A stretch of 8,355 nt of DNA from Acholeplasmataceae bacterium (GTDB lineage: Bacteria > Bacillota_I > Bacilli_A > ML615J-28 > CAG-698): NCBI GenBank assembly GCA_012841765.1, contig DUUA01000121.1, positions 1 through 8,355 of the forward strand, in the 5' to 3' direction. The translations under genes were made by a program, and so were the position numbers. This document shows, piece by piece, positions 7,040 through 8,355 of this stretch (position 1 is the stretch's first letter; each line of letters opens with the position of its first letter). The notes under the pieces are model-generated. The model made no database searches, was not told where the DNA came from, and saw only the letters and a program-made list of their open reading frames with translations.

Positions 7040-8327
7040 ATTTAATAACAGCTTTTTCTTTTAATAATTCCATTGTTTTAAGACTAACAAAATAAGGAGT
7101 TACTTGGTCCTTTGGAATTGCTTTAGACGCTTCTTCTCCATTCATATTATATTGTTTCCCTAAAATCTCATATTGTTCTTTATATTCTTTAGCTGTTAAT
7201 TTTATTTTTTCAACTTTAGCAATTTCTTCTAAGACAATACTTTGTAAAACCGATTTCTTTGCTGGTTCTTTAATTAACTCTTCATATTGTTCAACAGTTA
7301 ATCCCTGGAATTGCAAGAATTGTTCTAGAGTAAGACCATATTGTTTTGCTTGATCTTCAACTTGTTGGAGCATTTGTTTTGCTCTTCTTGCAACCATAGA
7401 TTCTGGCAAATCAACAATAGCATTATTACATACTACATCAATAATATCATCCATGATTTTATTTTCAGATTCTTCTATTTTTTTCTCACTAAGAGTATTT
7501 TTTACATCTTCCTTATATTGTTCAACAGTTTTAATATTTTCATCATCTAACTCAGTAATAAATTCTTCATTTAACTCTGGGACAACTTGTTTTTTAATTT
7601 CGTGCAAAGTAACAGTAAACACTGCATCTTTACCAGCTAAATCTGCAGCTTGATAATTCTCAGGAAAAACAACTTTTACATCTTTAACTTCTCCAGATTT
7701 CATCCCTACCATTTGCTCTTCAAATCCAGGAATAAATTGATTAGATCCAATTTCTAAAGAATAATTCTCAGCTTTTCCGCCTTCAAAAGGATTACCGTCA
7801 ACTGTGCCAAGAAAATCAAAAATTGCCGTATAACCATTTTCAAGTGGTTTCCCTTCAACAAGTTCTAACTCTGCATGTTTTTTTAAATCTAAATTAATTT
7901 GTGCTTCTATTTCTTCGTCAGTAACTTCTGTACTTTGTTTTTCAATTTCTATTCCGTAATATTCGCCTAATTTAATTTCTGGATAAACATCTACGATAGC
8001 ATTATATTTAAATGGTTTATCTGGAGCTAAATTTTCATAATCAATATCAATTTTGGGTTCATCTACTGCTAACACTTTTTTCTTTTGAAGAGCTTCATAA
8101 TACGTTTTACCAATTGCCTCATTTATTGCTTCTTCATAAACTGCACCTTGCCCAAATTTCTTTAGATAAATATCTTTAGGTACTTTACCTTTTCTAAAAC
8201 CCTTTATTTCTACAGTTTCCAAAACTTTATTTAATCCAATTTCATAACATTCACTGAATTCAATGGCTGTTAGAGAAACCTCTATATTAACTTGACTACC
8301 TTCTAATTTCTTTACACTTACTTTCAT
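7038..8327 (-). CDS. tig: Trigger factor (ribosome-associated chaperone, FKBP-type PPIase)
   Basis: Trigger factor sits at the ribosome exit tunnel, shields nascent chains and catalyses prolyl isomerisation. The 429-residue product has the three family domains. The N-terminal ribosome-binding domain (about 1-115) carries the signature GFRKGKVP (43-50). The FKBP-type isomerase domain (about 162-245) has [28 protein letters not shown] and [17 protein letters not shown]. The rest is the helical chaperone domain (about 250-429). The ATG has AAGGAG 10 nt upstream (8338-8343), slightly far but the only good site, and the protein begins like other family members ([10 protein letters not shown]). The promoter lies beyond the window edge. 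It is followed by clpX after 10 nt, the usual tig-clpX pairing in Bacillota. Confidence 0.97.
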   Translation of the reverse strand: MKVSVKKLEGSQVNIEVSLTAIEFSECYEIGLNKVLETVEIKGFRKGKVPKDIYLKKFGQGAVYEEAINEAIGKTYYEALQKKKVLAVDEPKIDIDYENLAPDKPFKYNAIVDVYPEIKLGEYYGIEIEKQSTEVTDEEIEAQINLDLKKHAELELVEGKPLENGYTAIFDFLGTVDGNPFEGGKAENYSLEIGSNQFIPGFEEQMVGMKSGEVKDVKVVFPENYQAADLAGKDAVFTVTLHEIKKQVVPELNEEFITELDDENIKTVEQYKEDVKNTLSEKKIEESENKIMDDIIDVVCNNAIVDLPESMVARRAKQMLQQVEDQAKQYGLTLEQFLQFQGLTVEQYEELIKEPAKKSVLQSIVLEEIAKVEKIKLTAKEYKEQYEILGKQYNMNGEEASKAIPKDQVTPYFVSLKTMELLKEKAVIK

Positions 8328-8337
8328 TAACTTTCTT

Positions 8338-8343
8338 CTCCTT
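8338..8343 (-). promoter_or_regulatory. Ribosome binding site of tig
   Basis: AAGGAG with a 10-nt gap to the tig ATG, longer than the 4-8 nt used by the other genes here. No promoter can be seen in the remaining 12 bases to the window edge. Confidence 0.6.
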
Positions 8344-8355
8344 TATTAATCATAT

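Noticed and set aside
1..8355. CRISPR arrays, insertion sequences, tRNA or rRNA genes, prophage or defence genes
   Set aside because: No direct-repeat arrays, transposase motifs, terminal repeats or RNA gene signatures were seen. The window is filled by core genes with uniform composition.

Overview
The window is a compact, strongly AT-rich stretch of bacterial chromosome. Seven protein genes all lie on the minus strand, so they are read from high to low coordinates. Family matches, strong GGAGG-type ribosome binding sites, TATAAT promoters and short intergenic gaps point to a low-GC Bacillota. It could be a Mollicutes-related or gut Bacilli lineage, but I cannot name a genus. All seven stop codons are TAA. 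All five tryptophans are encoded by TGG and no gene is interrupted by TGA, so the standard code fits and the Mycoplasma code (UGA=Trp) is not supported.

Layout in transcription order: tig (trigger factor, start 8327) and clpX (start 7027) are tightly coupled. A terminator-like hairpin overlaps the clpX stop codon. lon (LonA protease, start 5689) follows from its own extended -10 promoter and ends in a perfect palindromic terminator. A clear promoter then drives secG. A second hairpin sits between secG and rnr (RNase R). rnr overlaps smpB by 35 nt, and two bases after the smpB stop begins an uncharacterised small zinc-ribbon membrane protein that runs to the window edge. No gene-free stretch exceeds about 125 bases, and both larger gaps hold promoters and terminators.

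Functionally this is a protein and RNA quality-control neighbourhood. Trigger factor folds nascent chains. ClpX (with a ClpP encoded elsewhere) and Lon degrade damaged or tagged proteins. SmpB with tmRNA rescues stalled ribosomes and adds the degradation tag. RNase R removes the defective mRNA. SecG is part of the membrane translocon. The tmRNA gene itself is not in the window.

Most of the window is ordinary core genome and I see no clear novel system. The points worth a second look are the unknown zinc-ribbon membrane protein coupled to smpB, the hairpin that could be either a secG terminator or the 5' end of the rnr message, and the clpX stop codon buried in a hairpin. Three genes (smpB, clpX, lon) need starts downstream of their longest open frame because the upstream GTG/ATG options overlap or lack ribosome binding sites.
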